39,771 bases of DNA from Ilumatobacteraceae bacterium (GTDB taxonomy: Bacteria; Actinomycetota; Acidimicrobiia; Acidimicrobiales; Ilumatobacteraceae), in the NCBI GenBank assembly GCA_022843125.1, contig JALHOG010000049.1, forward strand, positions 1 through 39,771, written 5' to 3'. Below, in pieces: positions 24,691-33,165 of the stretch. The position numbers were made by a program, and so were the translations under genes. The notes under the pieces are model-generated. The model worked only from the letters and a program-made list of their open reading frames with translations. It had not been told where the DNA came from and searched no databases. The stretch's first letter is position 1; the number at the start of each line of letters is the position of its first letter.

Positions 24691-25281
24691 GTGTCGGACG
24701 GACGCCCTCACGGGCGCCGCCGTACCGCGGCCGTCATCGGCGCGCTCGGCGTGCTCTGTGCCGCCGCCGTGGTGACGGTCTCGGCGGTCGACGTCGCCCA
24801 GGGTCGCTTCTCGGGGACGACGGACAACGTCGGCTCGCTCTTCTCGACCGCGGTCGTCGACCTCGAACTCGGCGCCGACGACACCACATCGATGGCGTCG
24901 CTGCTCGTCGACGCCCGCAACCTCACTCCGGTCGACGAGGTGGTCCGCTGCGTCGCGGTCCGATCGACCGGTTCGCTGGAGGACGCCCGGATCCTGCTCG
25001 CCGGCACGCTCGCGGGCGGCTCCGGTCTCGACCGCTCCATCGTGACCAGGGTCGACCTCGGCGCCGGCGCCGACCCCGAGTGTTCCGACTTCGGTGCGAG
25101 CGAGACGCTCTTCACGGGCACCCTGTTCGAGCTCGCTGAACGACCGGAACCACTCGTGCTCCTGTCCGACGCGCCGGCCGGCGCGACCACGACGGTTCGG
25201 TTGTCGTTCCGACTGCTCGACGACGATCGCGCCCAGGGCCTCGACACCGAGTTCTGGCTGAGCTTCGAGGCCCGGGCATGA
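24691..25281 (+). CDS. TasA/camelysin-like (SipW-dependent type) secreted protein 1
   Basis: About 196 residues from GTG 24691 (VSDGRPHGRRRTAAVIGALG). AGGAG lies 13 nt upstream, and GTG 24646 is an in-frame alternative. A basic N-terminus and hydrophobic stretch (TAAVIGALGVLCAAAVVTVS) are followed by FSGTTDNVGSLFSTAVVDLE, which aligns with the ASF-DTA..GN.F.TGT.DL pattern just after the cleavage site in TasA/CalY proteins. The remainder is beta-rich (LVDARNLTPVDEVVRCVAV). Similarity is weaker than for the copy at 33166. Its stop overlaps the start of the signal peptidase-GGDEF-EAL gene (ATGA), so co-expression with its likely peptidase is expected. Two cysteines could form a disulfide. Confidence 0.65.
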   Translation: MSDGRPHGRRRTAAVIGALGVLCAAAVVTVSAVDVAQGRFSGTTDNVGSLFSTAVVDLELGADDTTSMASLLVDARNLTPVDEVVRCVAVRSTGSLEDARILLAGTLAGGSGLDRSIVTRVDLGAGADPECSDFGASETLFTGTLFELAERPEPLVLLSDAPAGATTTVRLSFRLLDDDRAQGLDTEFWLSFEARA

Positions 25282-28200
25282 CAACCGACGTCGACGTGAG
25301 CGCCGCACCAGCGGATCTGCGTGCCGGTCCCCCGGGCACGGCCGAGCGTTCCGTCCCACGCTGGGCGTTGTCCGCCGTTCGCATCGTGCTCTGGGTGTTC
25401 CTGAACCTCACGATCCTGCTCACCACGTGGGTTGGTATCGGCTGGGCGATCGGCGGGTGGTCACCGGTCATCATCACGTCGGGCTCGATGGAGCCGGCGC
25501 TCGGGGTGGGCGACGTCCTCTTGATCGACGAGTCGGCCAGCGAGACGATCGCACAGCGATCCATCGTGGTGTTCGAACGCGACGGCGAGGCCATCGCGCA
25601 CCGTGTGTTCGCCGTCGACGGCGATGCGTACGTCACCAAGGGCGACGCCAACCCGTCGCCGGACGCCGGGCGGGTGACCGATGCCGACGTCGTCGGAGCC
25701 GGTCGACTCGTCGTGCCGCTCATCGGGCTCCCCGTCGTCTGGCTGCACGACGGCGCGTACATCCCGCTCGCAGCGTGGGGTCTGCTGGTGCTCGCCGGAG
25801 TCGCCGGGCTCGTGCGTGCGGCCGACGCGTGGTGGGTCGAGCTCCGTCGGCGGCGCGCGGCCGAGCCCAACGCCGGCCAACCCATCGCCCGCCTCGCGGT
25901 CCAGCGGGTGCGGAACCTGATGGCCGTGCTGATCGTGGCCCAGTTCGTCACGAACCCGGACCGCTTCGATGCCGACATCGGCCAACCGCGCTCCGCCGCG
26001 TTGGTCGCCGCGGCAGTGTTGGTCCTGCTCGGAACGAACGTGTTGGCCTCATGGGCGGATCGGCGACCCGGCCGATTCAACCGAACGGCCATCCTCGAGC
26101 TGACCCTCGACACGGCACTGGTCCTCGCGCTGGTGACGGCGACCGGGACCGGGAGCTTCAGTTGGGTGCTGTTCTCGCTGCCGATCATCGAGGCGGCGGT
26201 TCGGTTCCGGCTGACGGGCGCGCTCGTCCACTGGATGCTGCTCACCTTCGTCGCGCTCGGGTCGAAGGTCTGGCTCAGCGCCGACGACGCGTCCGTCGTC
26301 ACCCTCGACGCGCTCGAGGCACTCGTCGATCAGCTCAGCGTGATCTTCCTCGTGGTCGTGCCGGCCGCCTATCTCGCCGAACACCTCCTCGGCGAGGTGG
26401 CATCGTGGCAGCGCGCCACCGGGCAGGCAGTCGACCGCGGCCAGCTCCTCGTGCGCGTGGCCGACATCGGTCGCCAGATCACCCGCATCGACGGTGACCG
26501 GGTCGAAGCGCTCGTCACCGGTACCCGTGCGCTCGGCTTCGTCGCTGCCGACCTCGTGGTCGAAGAGGCGAACGGGTCGTGGACCGTCATCGGCGGCGAC
26601 CCACTTCCCGCACCGGGGGGCCCAGGGAGTTGCACCCGACCGGGCGACCTGGAGGGAGTCGGCGCCTACGCGACGGCCGACGACCCCGACGACGCCGATG
26701 CGGAAGCCATTGCCGATGCCGGGCTCGCGGCGCTCGTCGCACACGTCGTGAGTGAACGCGACGGTCACCGGGTGGTGCTCCGCGCCGCCGTGATCGAACG
26801 CACGACGCTCACCACCGAGCTGGTCGAAGCGTTCGCACTGCTCGCCGGACAGGCAGCCGTGGCGTTGCGCAACGAGCAGCTGGTGAGCGAGATCACCGAG
26901 GTGTACGACGAGCTCGAGCACCAGGCGTCACACGACGCATTGACCGGGCTGCCGAACCGGGTGCTGCTCGTCGAACGGCTCGAGGAAGAGCGGACGTCCG
27001 GCGCCCACCCGGCGCTGCTGTTCCTCGACCTCGACCGCTTCAAGCCCGTCAACGATCGCCTCGGTCACGACGCCGGCGACGAGTTGCTCCGGCAGGTGGC
27101 CGCCCGCCTCCTCGAGGCGGTGCCGCCATCTGCGACCGTGGTCCGGCTCGGTGGCGACGAGTTCACCGTGGTCCTCCCCGCCGCGTCCGAGCAGGAAGCG
27201 TCGCTGGTGGCGTCGCGCATCGCTCACGACATCCGGCAGCCGTACCTGCTCGGCAACGAGACCGTGTCGATCAGCACGAGCGTCGGCATCGCGATCGGCG
27301 GCCCGGAGATCGACCATGGCGAGCTGATCCGACGCGCCGACGTCGCCATGTACGACGCCAAGCACCACGATGGCGCACCGATCGAGTTCCAGGTGTACCA
27401 CCCCGACCTCGACCTCTCGGCGACGCGGCGCGCCGCCCTCACTCGCGACCTGGTCGACGCGATCGACGACGGGGCGATCGACGTGCATCTCCAGCCGGTG
27501 TTCGACATCACCGCCACCCCCCGGATCGTCGGCGCGGAGGCACTCCTGCGCTGGACCCACCCGACCTACGGCGCGGTGTCGCCACCGGAGATCGTCGAGG
27601 TCGCGCGTGCCGCATCGCTGCAGCGTGAGCTCCACCGCCACGTCATCCGCCAGACATGCCGATACGCCGCCGGCTGGTTCACCGAGCACCGGGGTCGGCG
27701 CTACTTCGCCACGGTCAACGCCTCGCCCGACGAGCTCGGAGCGCCGACGCTCGTCGACGACGTGCGCAACGCGCTCGCCGAGACCGGTCTGCCGGCCGAT
27801 CGGTTGTACGTCGAGATCAGCGAGCGGCTCGTCACGCCCGCTCCCGATCCGGTCGTCGCCAACGTCAGGGCCTTGAGCGACATGGGCGTCGGCCTCCTGC
27901 TCGACGACTTCGGTCAGGGCAGCACATCACTGTCCGCACTGCAGGACCTGCCCCTCGCGGGCATCAAGATCGATCGGCGGCTCGTCGTCAACGCCTCTCG
28001 GTCGGTGACCGATCGGGAGGTCCTGCAGTCGGTCGTGTCACTCAGCGCTCGACTCGGCCTGCTCGTGATCGCCGAGGGAGTCGAGACCAACGATCACGTC
28101 GAAGCCGTCATCGGTGCCGGATGTGCACTCGCACAAGGGTTCCACCTGGCGAAGCCGATGCCCGGCGGTGACGTCGACCGGTTGCTCGCCGGCGGGCTTC

Positions 28201-28307
28201 GGCCGGTCGGCGCAACGGCGATGCCTCTGACCGCACCGTCCGACGCTCCGTCCGACACTCCGTCGGCCAGCGTGGCCGCCACGCCGTCTGCCCAGGTGGT
28301 CCGGTGA
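25278..28307 (+). CDS. SipW/archaeal-type signal peptidase fused to membrane sensor, GGDEF and EAL domains
   Basis: One 1009-aa frame. Residues ~31-180 are an S26B signal peptidase I. A membrane segment (33-58) is followed by VIITSGSMEPALGVGDVLLI (Ser70), EAIAHRVFAVDGD (His108 in place of the bacterial Lys) and YVTKGDANPSPD (Asp123), then a second membrane segment. Residues ~210-370 hold four to five further membrane helices, and ~385-535 a GAF-like stretch. The GGDEF domain (~548-705) has DALTGLPNRVLL, LFLDLDRFKPVND and RLGGDEF (625-629), without an RxxD inhibitory site. The EAL domain (~715-970) has EALLRW (Glu754), Asn814, Glu846, DDFGQGSTS (Asp876/877), Lys897, AEGVE (Glu933) and Gln953, so a full catalytic set. 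It is translationally coupled to TasA-like genes on both sides. The role, c-di-GMP turnover tied to surface-protein processing, is inferred. Confidence 0.9.
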   Translation: MTTDVDVSAAPADLRAGPPGTAERSVPRWALSAVRIVLWVFLNLTILLTTWVGIGWAIGGWSPVIITSGSMEPALGVGDVLLIDESASETIAQRSIVVFERDGEAIAHRVFAVDGDAYVTKGDANPSPDAGRVTDADVVGAGRLVVPLIGLPVVWLHDGAYIPLAAWGLLVLAGVAGLVRAADAWWVELRRRRAAEPNAGQPIARLAVQRVRNLMAVLIVAQFVTNPDRFDADIGQPRSAALVAAAVLVLLGTNVLASWADRRPGRFNRTAILELTLDTALVLALVTATGTGSFSWVLFSLPIIEAAVRFRLTGALVHWMLLTFVALGSKVWLSADDASVVTLDALEALVDQLSVIFLVVVPAAYLAEHLLGEVASWQRATGQAVDRGQLLVRVADIGRQITRIDGDRVEALVTGTRALGFVAADLVVEEANGSWTVIGGDPLPAPGGPGSCTRPGDLEGVGAYATADDPDDADAEAIADAGLAALVAHVVSERDGHRVVLRAAVIERTTLTTELVEAFALLAGQAAVALRNEQLVSEITEVYDELEHQASHDALTGLPNRVLLVERLEEERTSGAHPALLFLDLDRFKPVNDRLGHDAGDELLRQVAARLLEAVPPSATVVRLGGDEFTVVLPAASEQEASLVASRIAHDIRQPYLLGNETVSISTSVGIAIGGPEIDHGELIRRADVAMYDAKHHDGAPIEFQVYHPDLDLSATRRAALTRDLVDAIDDGAIDVHLQPVFDITATPRIVGAEALLRWTHPTYGAVSPPEIVEVARAASLQRELHRHVIRQTCRYAAGWFTEHRGRRYFATVNASPDELGAPTLVDDVRNALAETGLPADRLYVEISERLVTPAPDPVVANVRALSDMGVGLLLDDFGQGSTSLSALQDLPLAGIKIDRRLVVNASRSVTDREVLQSVVSLSARLGLLVIAEGVETNDHVEAVIGAGCALAQGFHLAKPMPGGDVDRLLAGGLRPVGATAMPLTAPSDAPSDTPSASVAATPSAQVVR

Positions 28308-28918
28308 TGGCTCGGCGGCTGGACAGCTTCGAGCCGTCGCAGGCGGATCGCATCGGCGGGGAACTGCGCCGTCGATCCGATCGGTCGACCGCGCGAGCGC
28401 TGGCTGCGGCGATCTCGGCGTTGGCGATCGCCACGGTGGTGGTCAGCCAGTCGACCAGCGCCCTCGACCCCGAGGGCACCGTGTCGGCGGGCCGGTTCGA
28501 CTCGGGGACGATCCAACTGCTCGACGACGACCTGGGGCGATCCCTCGTCGACGTCACGAACATGGCTCCGGGCCGACCGGTCGAGGCGTGCATCACCGTC
28601 ACGTACGCGGGCACGATCCTGCCCGTCGATGTGTCGTTGTCGGCCGAGACCACCGGTGACGTCGGCACGTATCTCGACATGCGTGTCGAGCGTGGGCGCG
28701 CCGCCGCCTTCGACTCGTGCGACGGGTTCGTCAGCGAGGGCACGATCTTCGAGGGTTCGGTCGGCGTGCTCGCCGAGGGGTCGGGCGTCGATGCCGGCGT
28801 GCTCCGCAGCGACGGTGAATCGATCGCGTTCCGATTCACGTTCGATCTGGTCGACGAGGCAGACGCCGAGGGTCGCGCCGGCTCGCTCGACCTGGTGTGG
28901 CAGGCGGTCCCCGGGTGA
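28307..28918 (+). CDS. TasA/camelysin-like (SipW-dependent type) secreted protein 2
   Basis: About 203 residues; ATG 28307 or the adjoining GTG 28304 may be used (GTGATG overlapping the previous TGA). The N-terminus is long and basic (LRRRSDRSTARALAAAIS), then hydrophobic (ALAAAISALAIATVVVSQST). The mature start ALDPEGTVSAGRFDSGTIQL follows the F-SGT-DL pattern of this family. Next come SLVDVTNMAPGRPVEACITV, corresponding to the L.PGD...-V/I.N.G strand of TasA, and VSLSAETTGDVGTYLDMRVE. Two cysteines are present (EACITV and DSCDGF). No catalytic motif is seen. It is likely a substrate of one of the two flanking signal peptidases (inference). Confidence 0.68.
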   Translation: MARRLDSFEPSQADRIGGELRRRSDRSTARALAAAISALAIATVVVSQSTSALDPEGTVSAGRFDSGTIQLLDDDLGRSLVDVTNMAPGRPVEACITVTYAGTILPVDVSLSAETTGDVGTYLDMRVERGRAAAFDSCDGFVSEGTIFEGSVGVLAEGSGVDAGVLRSDGESIAFRFTFDLVDEADAEGRAGSLDLVWQAVPG

Positions 28919-29538
28919 ACCGCCGCCGTCGCCTCCTCGCGTTCACGGTGCTCGCCGTGCTCGTCGTCGCGGCCCCGACCGTCCTGATCGCGCTGGTCGC
29001 CGGGCGGGGCTCGGCGTCGTTCGGTGACGAGGAGCTCCTCGGCCGGAACCGCCTCACCAGCGCCACGCTCGACATCGCGGCGCGCCCGGCGGTGACGGCG
29101 TTGCGCGCCGAGAACCTCGCGCCCGGCGACGTCGTGGCCGGCGTGATCGAGCTCACCAACGACGGCTCGATCCCGCTCACCTACTCGGTCCGCGTCGACG
29201 GGGTGGTCGCCGACGATCTCGCTCCCTGGATCACGTGGTGGTTCGCGTTGCGTGACGCCGGCGGCGACTGCCCGACCGGCCCGGCGTGGGCCGACGTGTC
29301 CGACGACGAGCGGATCGAGGTGGCCGGCGACACCTTCGCCGAGGTCGGCACGGTCGCGCTGGTCGGTGACCCGACCCCAGGCGCCGACCCCGGCGACCGC
29401 GTGCTCGCGGTGGCGGCCTCCGAACTGCTCTGTGTCGGCGCGGCGCTCCCGCTCGGCGTGCCCAACTCCGCGCAGGCGGCGTCTGCGTTGCTCACGTTCC
29501 GGGTCGACGCCGAACAGCAGGTGGAGGTGACATCGTGA
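28915..29538 (+). CDS. TasA/camelysin-like (SipW-dependent type) secreted protein 3
   Basis: About 207 residues from GTG 28915 (VNRRRRLLAFTVLAVLVV), overlapping the previous stop (GTGA). The signal segment is followed by SASFGDEELLGRNRLTSATL and DIAARPAVTALRAENLAPGD, then VVAGVIELTNDGSIPLTYSV. This is a good match to the TasA/CalY order: post-cleavage ASF, LDI strand, LAPGD turn, and TNxGSxPLTYSV. Towards the C-terminus, LAVAASELLCVGAALPLG resembles the ending of the copy at 33166 (LAPAASEVLCVNVTLPLA), showing the two are paralogues. Its stop overlaps the second signal peptidase fusion by 4 bp. Confidence 0.8.
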   Translation: MNRRRRLLAFTVLAVLVVAAPTVLIALVAGRGSASFGDEELLGRNRLTSATLDIAARPAVTALRAENLAPGDVVAGVIELTNDGSIPLTYSVRVDGVVADDLAPWITWWFALRDAGGDCPTGPAWADVSDDERIEVAGDTFAEVGTVALVGDPTPGADPGDRVLAVAASELLCVGAALPLGVPNSAQAASALLTFRVDAEQQVEVTS

Positions 29539-32500
29539 CCGCCGCACGCATCCTCCGTGGCTCGCTGCGCGGCGCGATGGTGACGCTCCTCCTCGCGCTC
29601 GCCATCGCCGCGCTCGGAGGCGCCGTCGCCGCAGCCGTCGGCTACCGGCCGGTCGTCGTGCTCACGGGCAGCATGGGCAGCACGGCACCCCCTGGTTCGC
29701 TCGCGATCGCCGGACCGACCGCAGACGTCCAGCCCGGCGACGTGCTCGTGATGCGGACCGAGGGGCGGGCCACGATCACCCACCGGGTGATCGATCTCGA
29801 TCGTGACGTCGAGGGCCGGCTCGTCGCGGTGACGCGGGGCGATGCCAATCCGGACATCGATCCGGCTCCGTACGCGCTCGGCGAGCGGGAGCTCACGGTC
29901 CGGTGGGTGGTCCCGCACGCCGGCCGTGTCCTGACGACGCTGCGCACCCCGGCGATCGGCCTCATGGTCATCGGCGCACTGGTGGCCGGCGCGGTGGTGT
30001 GGGCCCTCCGGCGGATCTGGGGGCCCGGTGATCGGAACCCCGGCGATCGGAACCCCGGCGAGGCGATCCCCCCGCCGCCACCACCCACGCCGCACCGCGG
30101 ACGCGTCGCTCCGGCGGTCGGGGCAGCCGTCGGTGCCAGCCTCGCCCTCGGTGGCGTCGCGATGTCGCTCTACGCCGGCGTCGCCGCGGTGGCCGGCAAC
30201 GACTTCTCGACGCTCGAGTGCTTCGACTCCAGGCTCGACGCCGTCCAGTCGGGCAACGTCACGACCACGAGTGCGGGCTCGACCACGGTCGCGATCGCTC
30301 CGGTCGACCCGGCACGCAGCTTCCTCGTGTACTCGGCATCGAGCGCGAGCGGCGACGCCGACGACTCGGTGGTGCTCGCACGGCTCGCCTCCTCCACATC
30401 CGTCGAGCTCGTGCGGTCGACCGACGGCGCGCCCCCCGCACCGATCGACGTCGAGTGGTCGGTCGTCGAGTACGCATGTGGCGTCACGGTGCAGCGGGGC
30501 ACGGCGGTCGGCACGGGCGCGAGCAGCATCGACGTGCCGATCCAACCGGTCGACCCGGCCGCGAGCTTCGTGACGTCGAGCTCGACCGTCGCCCCCGGTT
30601 CGGCGGTCCTCGGCGCCGACCACCTCACGACGATCGGATTCGCCGACGGCGACACGGTCCGCCTCACCAGCGGCGGCACGATCGCGAACGGCACGGAGCA
30701 CCACTGGCAGGTCGTCACGTTCGAGAACGACGCCGAGATCCTCACACAGGTCGTCGGCACCACGTTGGGCGACGGCTCCGGAACGGCGTCGGTCACGATC
30801 CCGTCCCCCGTCGACACTGCGTCGACATTCCTGATCGCCTCGGTCGCGTCGCCGGGCACCGGCACCGACATCAGCGATCGGACGGTGCGTGCCCGGCTCG
30901 TCGACGCCACGACGGTCGAGATCACTCGTCAGTCGACGGCCGGATCGGTCGAGGTCTCGGTCCAGGTCGTCGAGCTGCGCGACGGATCGACGGTCCAGCA
31001 CGGTGTGCTCGACCTCGCCGCCGGGCAGGCGGTCGCGACCGCGATGACGCCGCCGGTCACCACGACCCGTTCGACCGCGTTCTCCACGGTCATGATGCCG
31101 ACCGGCCACAGCGGTGGCTCGACCACCTCGGCCGCCGGCAGCGTGGCCGGTGAAGCGTCGGCGCGAGTCCGGTTGCTCGACCCCTCGACGGTGGAGGTCG
31201 CGCGCGACAGCACGGCCGCCGACGCGTCGTTCGCGTGGCAGGTCGTCACCTGGGGCGGGCCCGGCTGGGCCGACCTCGACTCGTCGTTCCGGCGCCGCAT
31301 CGACGTGACTGCGGGCGCGGTGGTGACGCCGAACGGCTACACGACGTCGGTCACGCTCGACCACGCCGCGATGGTCACCGACGACCTGTCGCTCGCCGAC
31401 GGATCGGACCTCCGGATCTGGCGGCACGACGGCACGACGTGGACCGAACTCGACCGCGTGCTCGACCAGGACAGCTCCTGGAACGCGGCGCAGACCACCG
31501 TGTGGTTCCGGACCCGCGAGTCGATCGCCGCCGGGTCAACCGTGAGCTACTGGCTGTACTTCGGCAACGACACCCCGCCGCCGGCACTCGACGATCCGGC
31601 GAACGTGTGGCTCGTGTCGGAGGGATTCGACGACGGCACCACCGGCGCCTTCGAGGACCGCACCGGGACCTCCGGCTGGTACCGCGCGCTGCCGTGGACC
31701 AGGCGGATGCCGCTGTCGGTCGACCCGTCGAACGTGCAGGCGACGCTGACCGACGAAGCAGTACTGGTCCGCGTCGTCAGCGGTGACCTGACCGCCCACG
31801 CGCAACCTGACGGCTCCGACCTCCGCTTCACCGCGGCCGACGGCGTGACACCGCTCGCTCACGACGTCGAGGCGTTCGACCACGCAACGGGGACGCTGAC
31901 CGCGTGGGTGCGTGTGCCGACGCTGTCGTCGACGGCTCCCACCGATGTCTACCTCTACTACGGCGCGGCCGATGCGCCGGCACAGGACGATCCCCGGGCG
32001 ACCTGGACGGACCAGACGGCCGTCTGGCACCTGGCCGCCGATCCGGCCGGGCCGGCGCCGACCCTCGACGACAGCGGCCCGAACCAGCACGACGGCAGCG
32101 CGCTCGCCGACGTCGCACCGGCCACCACGCCGAGCGGGCCGGGCGTTGCCCTCGACGGAGCGCTCGACCGACTCGAATCGGCACCGATCGCGTTGAGTCC
32201 CACCGGGCTCTCGATGAGCGTGCACTTCCGTGCCGACTCGGTCGCTGCCGACAGCGTGCTGGTCGCGCACGGCGACCTGACCAGCGGCGGCGGGGAGCTC
32301 GGCCTCGACGTGAGCTCGACCCCGACCGTGCGTGCCCGTATGCGGATCGACGGCACGCTCGTCGAGCTGACGGGCGGGACGGTGACGGTCGGCAACTGGC
32401 ACCACGCCGCCGTGACGTGGGACGGTGCCCAGGTCACGCTCTCGCTCGACGGAGTGCCGGTCGCGTCGACGACGGCGAGCGGTCTGCTCCCGTCGACCGC

Positions 32501-33038
32501 ACCCGTTCCGATCGTGATCGGAGCCGCGTCGTCGGGGGCCGAGGCCTTCAACGGTGCGATCGCCGACGTGCGACTCGACGACACGGCCTGGAGTGCGGCG
32601 CAGGTCGCGTTCGGAGCCGCGAACCTGCTCGCACCCACCTCGACCGTGACGGCGAGCGCCCCGTCGGCGGTCACGTGGTTCGACCAGGGCGGCTGGACCA
32701 CACGTCGACCCCTCACGATCGATGCCACCCAGGTCGCCGGACCGCTGACCGACTTCCCCGTGTTCGTCGGGGTCACCATCCCCGAGCTCGCCACCACCGC
32801 TCAGGCCGACGGTGACGACATCGTGTTCACGGCTCCCGACGGCGTCACCCGACTCGATCACCACATCGAGTCGTGGAACCCGGCAACCGGCGAGCTGGCA
32901 GCGTGGGTGCGGGTCCCGGCGCTCAGCGACACCGCGAACACGACGCTCTACCTGTACGCCGGCAACGCCACCGCGGTCGACCAGCAGGACCCGGTCGGGG
33001 TGTGGGGTCCCGACGCCGACCTCGTCGTCCTCGGGTGA
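29535..33038 (+). CDS. SipW-type signal peptidase fused to a large surface ectodomain (repeat block, DUF2341, LamG)
   Basis: 1167 residues from GTG 29535. Residues 1-160 are an S26B-like peptidase: TM 13-36, VVLTGSMGSTAPPG (Ser46; the usual Glu-Pro after SM is lost), ATITHRVIDLD (His83), TRGDANPDIDP (Asp103), TM 139-158. A Gly/Asn/Pro linker with GDRNP duplicated leads to a third TM (~193-216), after which the chain is outside. Residues ~234-578 are a repeat block related to the giant downstream protein. DUF2341-like modules lie at ~582-692, 715-825 and 1048-1165, and a LamG/concanavalin-like domain at ~826-1035 (NWHHAAVTWDGAQVTLSLDG). The ending VWGPDADLVVLG looks like the first residues of another LamG module, so the C-terminus may be truncated. 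Confidence 0.85.
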   Translation: MTAARILRGSLRGAMVTLLLALAIAALGGAVAAAVGYRPVVVLTGSMGSTAPPGSLAIAGPTADVQPGDVLVMRTEGRATITHRVIDLDRDVEGRLVAVTRGDANPDIDPAPYALGERELTVRWVVPHAGRVLTTLRTPAIGLMVIGALVAGAVVWALRRIWGPGDRNPGDRNPGEAIPPPPPPTPHRGRVAPAVGAAVGASLALGGVAMSLYAGVAAVAGNDFSTLECFDSRLDAVQSGNVTTTSAGSTTVAIAPVDPARSFLVYSASSASGDADDSVVLARLASSTSVELVRSTDGAPPAPIDVEWSVVEYACGVTVQRGTAVGTGASSIDVPIQPVDPAASFVTSSSTVAPGSAVLGADHLTTIGFADGDTVRLTSGGTIANGTEHHWQVVTFENDAEILTQVVGTTLGDGSGTASVTIPSPVDTASTFLIASVASPGTGTDISDRTVRARLVDATTVEITRQSTAGSVEVSVQVVELRDGSTVQHGVLDLAAGQAVATAMTPPVTTTRSTAFSTVMMPTGHSGGSTTSAAGSVAGEASARVRLLDPSTVEVARDSTAADASFAWQVVTWGGPGWADLDSSFRRRIDVTAGAVVTPNGYTTSVTLDHAAMVTDDLSLADGSDLRIWRHDGTTWTELDRVLDQDSSWNAAQTTVWFRTRESIAAGSTVSYWLYFGNDTPPPALDDPANVWLVSEGFDDGTTGAFEDRTGTSGWYRALPWTRRMPLSVDPSNVQATLTDEAVLVRVVSGDLTAHAQPDGSDLRFTAADGVTPLAHDVEAFDHATGTLTAWVRVPTLSSTAPTDVYLYYGAADAPAQDDPRATWTDQTAVWHLAADPAGPAPTLDDSGPNQHDGSALADVAPATTPSGPGVALDGALDRLESAPIALSPTGLSMSVHFRADSVAADSVLVAHGDLTSGGGELGLDVSSTPTVRARMRIDGTLVELTGGTVTVGNWHHAAVTWDGAQVTLSLDGVPVASTTASGLLPSTAPVPIVIGAASSGAEAFNGAIADVRLDDTAWSAAQVAFGAANLLAPTSTVTASAPSAVTWFDQGGWTTRRPLTIDATQVAGPLTDFPVFVGVTIPELATTAQADGDDIVFTAPDGVTRLDHHIESWNPATGELAAWVRVPALSDTANTTLYLYAGNATAVDQQDPVGVWGPDADLVVLG

Positions 33039-33165
33039 GGCCGCGGACCGTGTCGAAAAGGCACTTCAGAATCCGTGCGCGAACGCCGAAAGTACGGACA
33101 GTCACCCGACGAGGCGACCTCGCCGCACCATGCGGCTCTCGCCGACGAACCAGGCGGAACCAGTC
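33039..33165. promoter_or_regulatory. Intergenic gap, the first in the surface cluster
   Basis: A 127-bp non-coding gap before the TasA-like gene 4 interrupts the run of overlapping genes, so a separate promoter is likely here. I cannot define -35/-10 boxes with confidence. GGCGGA 7 nt before the ATG at 33166 is a weak ribosome-binding site. Confidence 0.3.
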
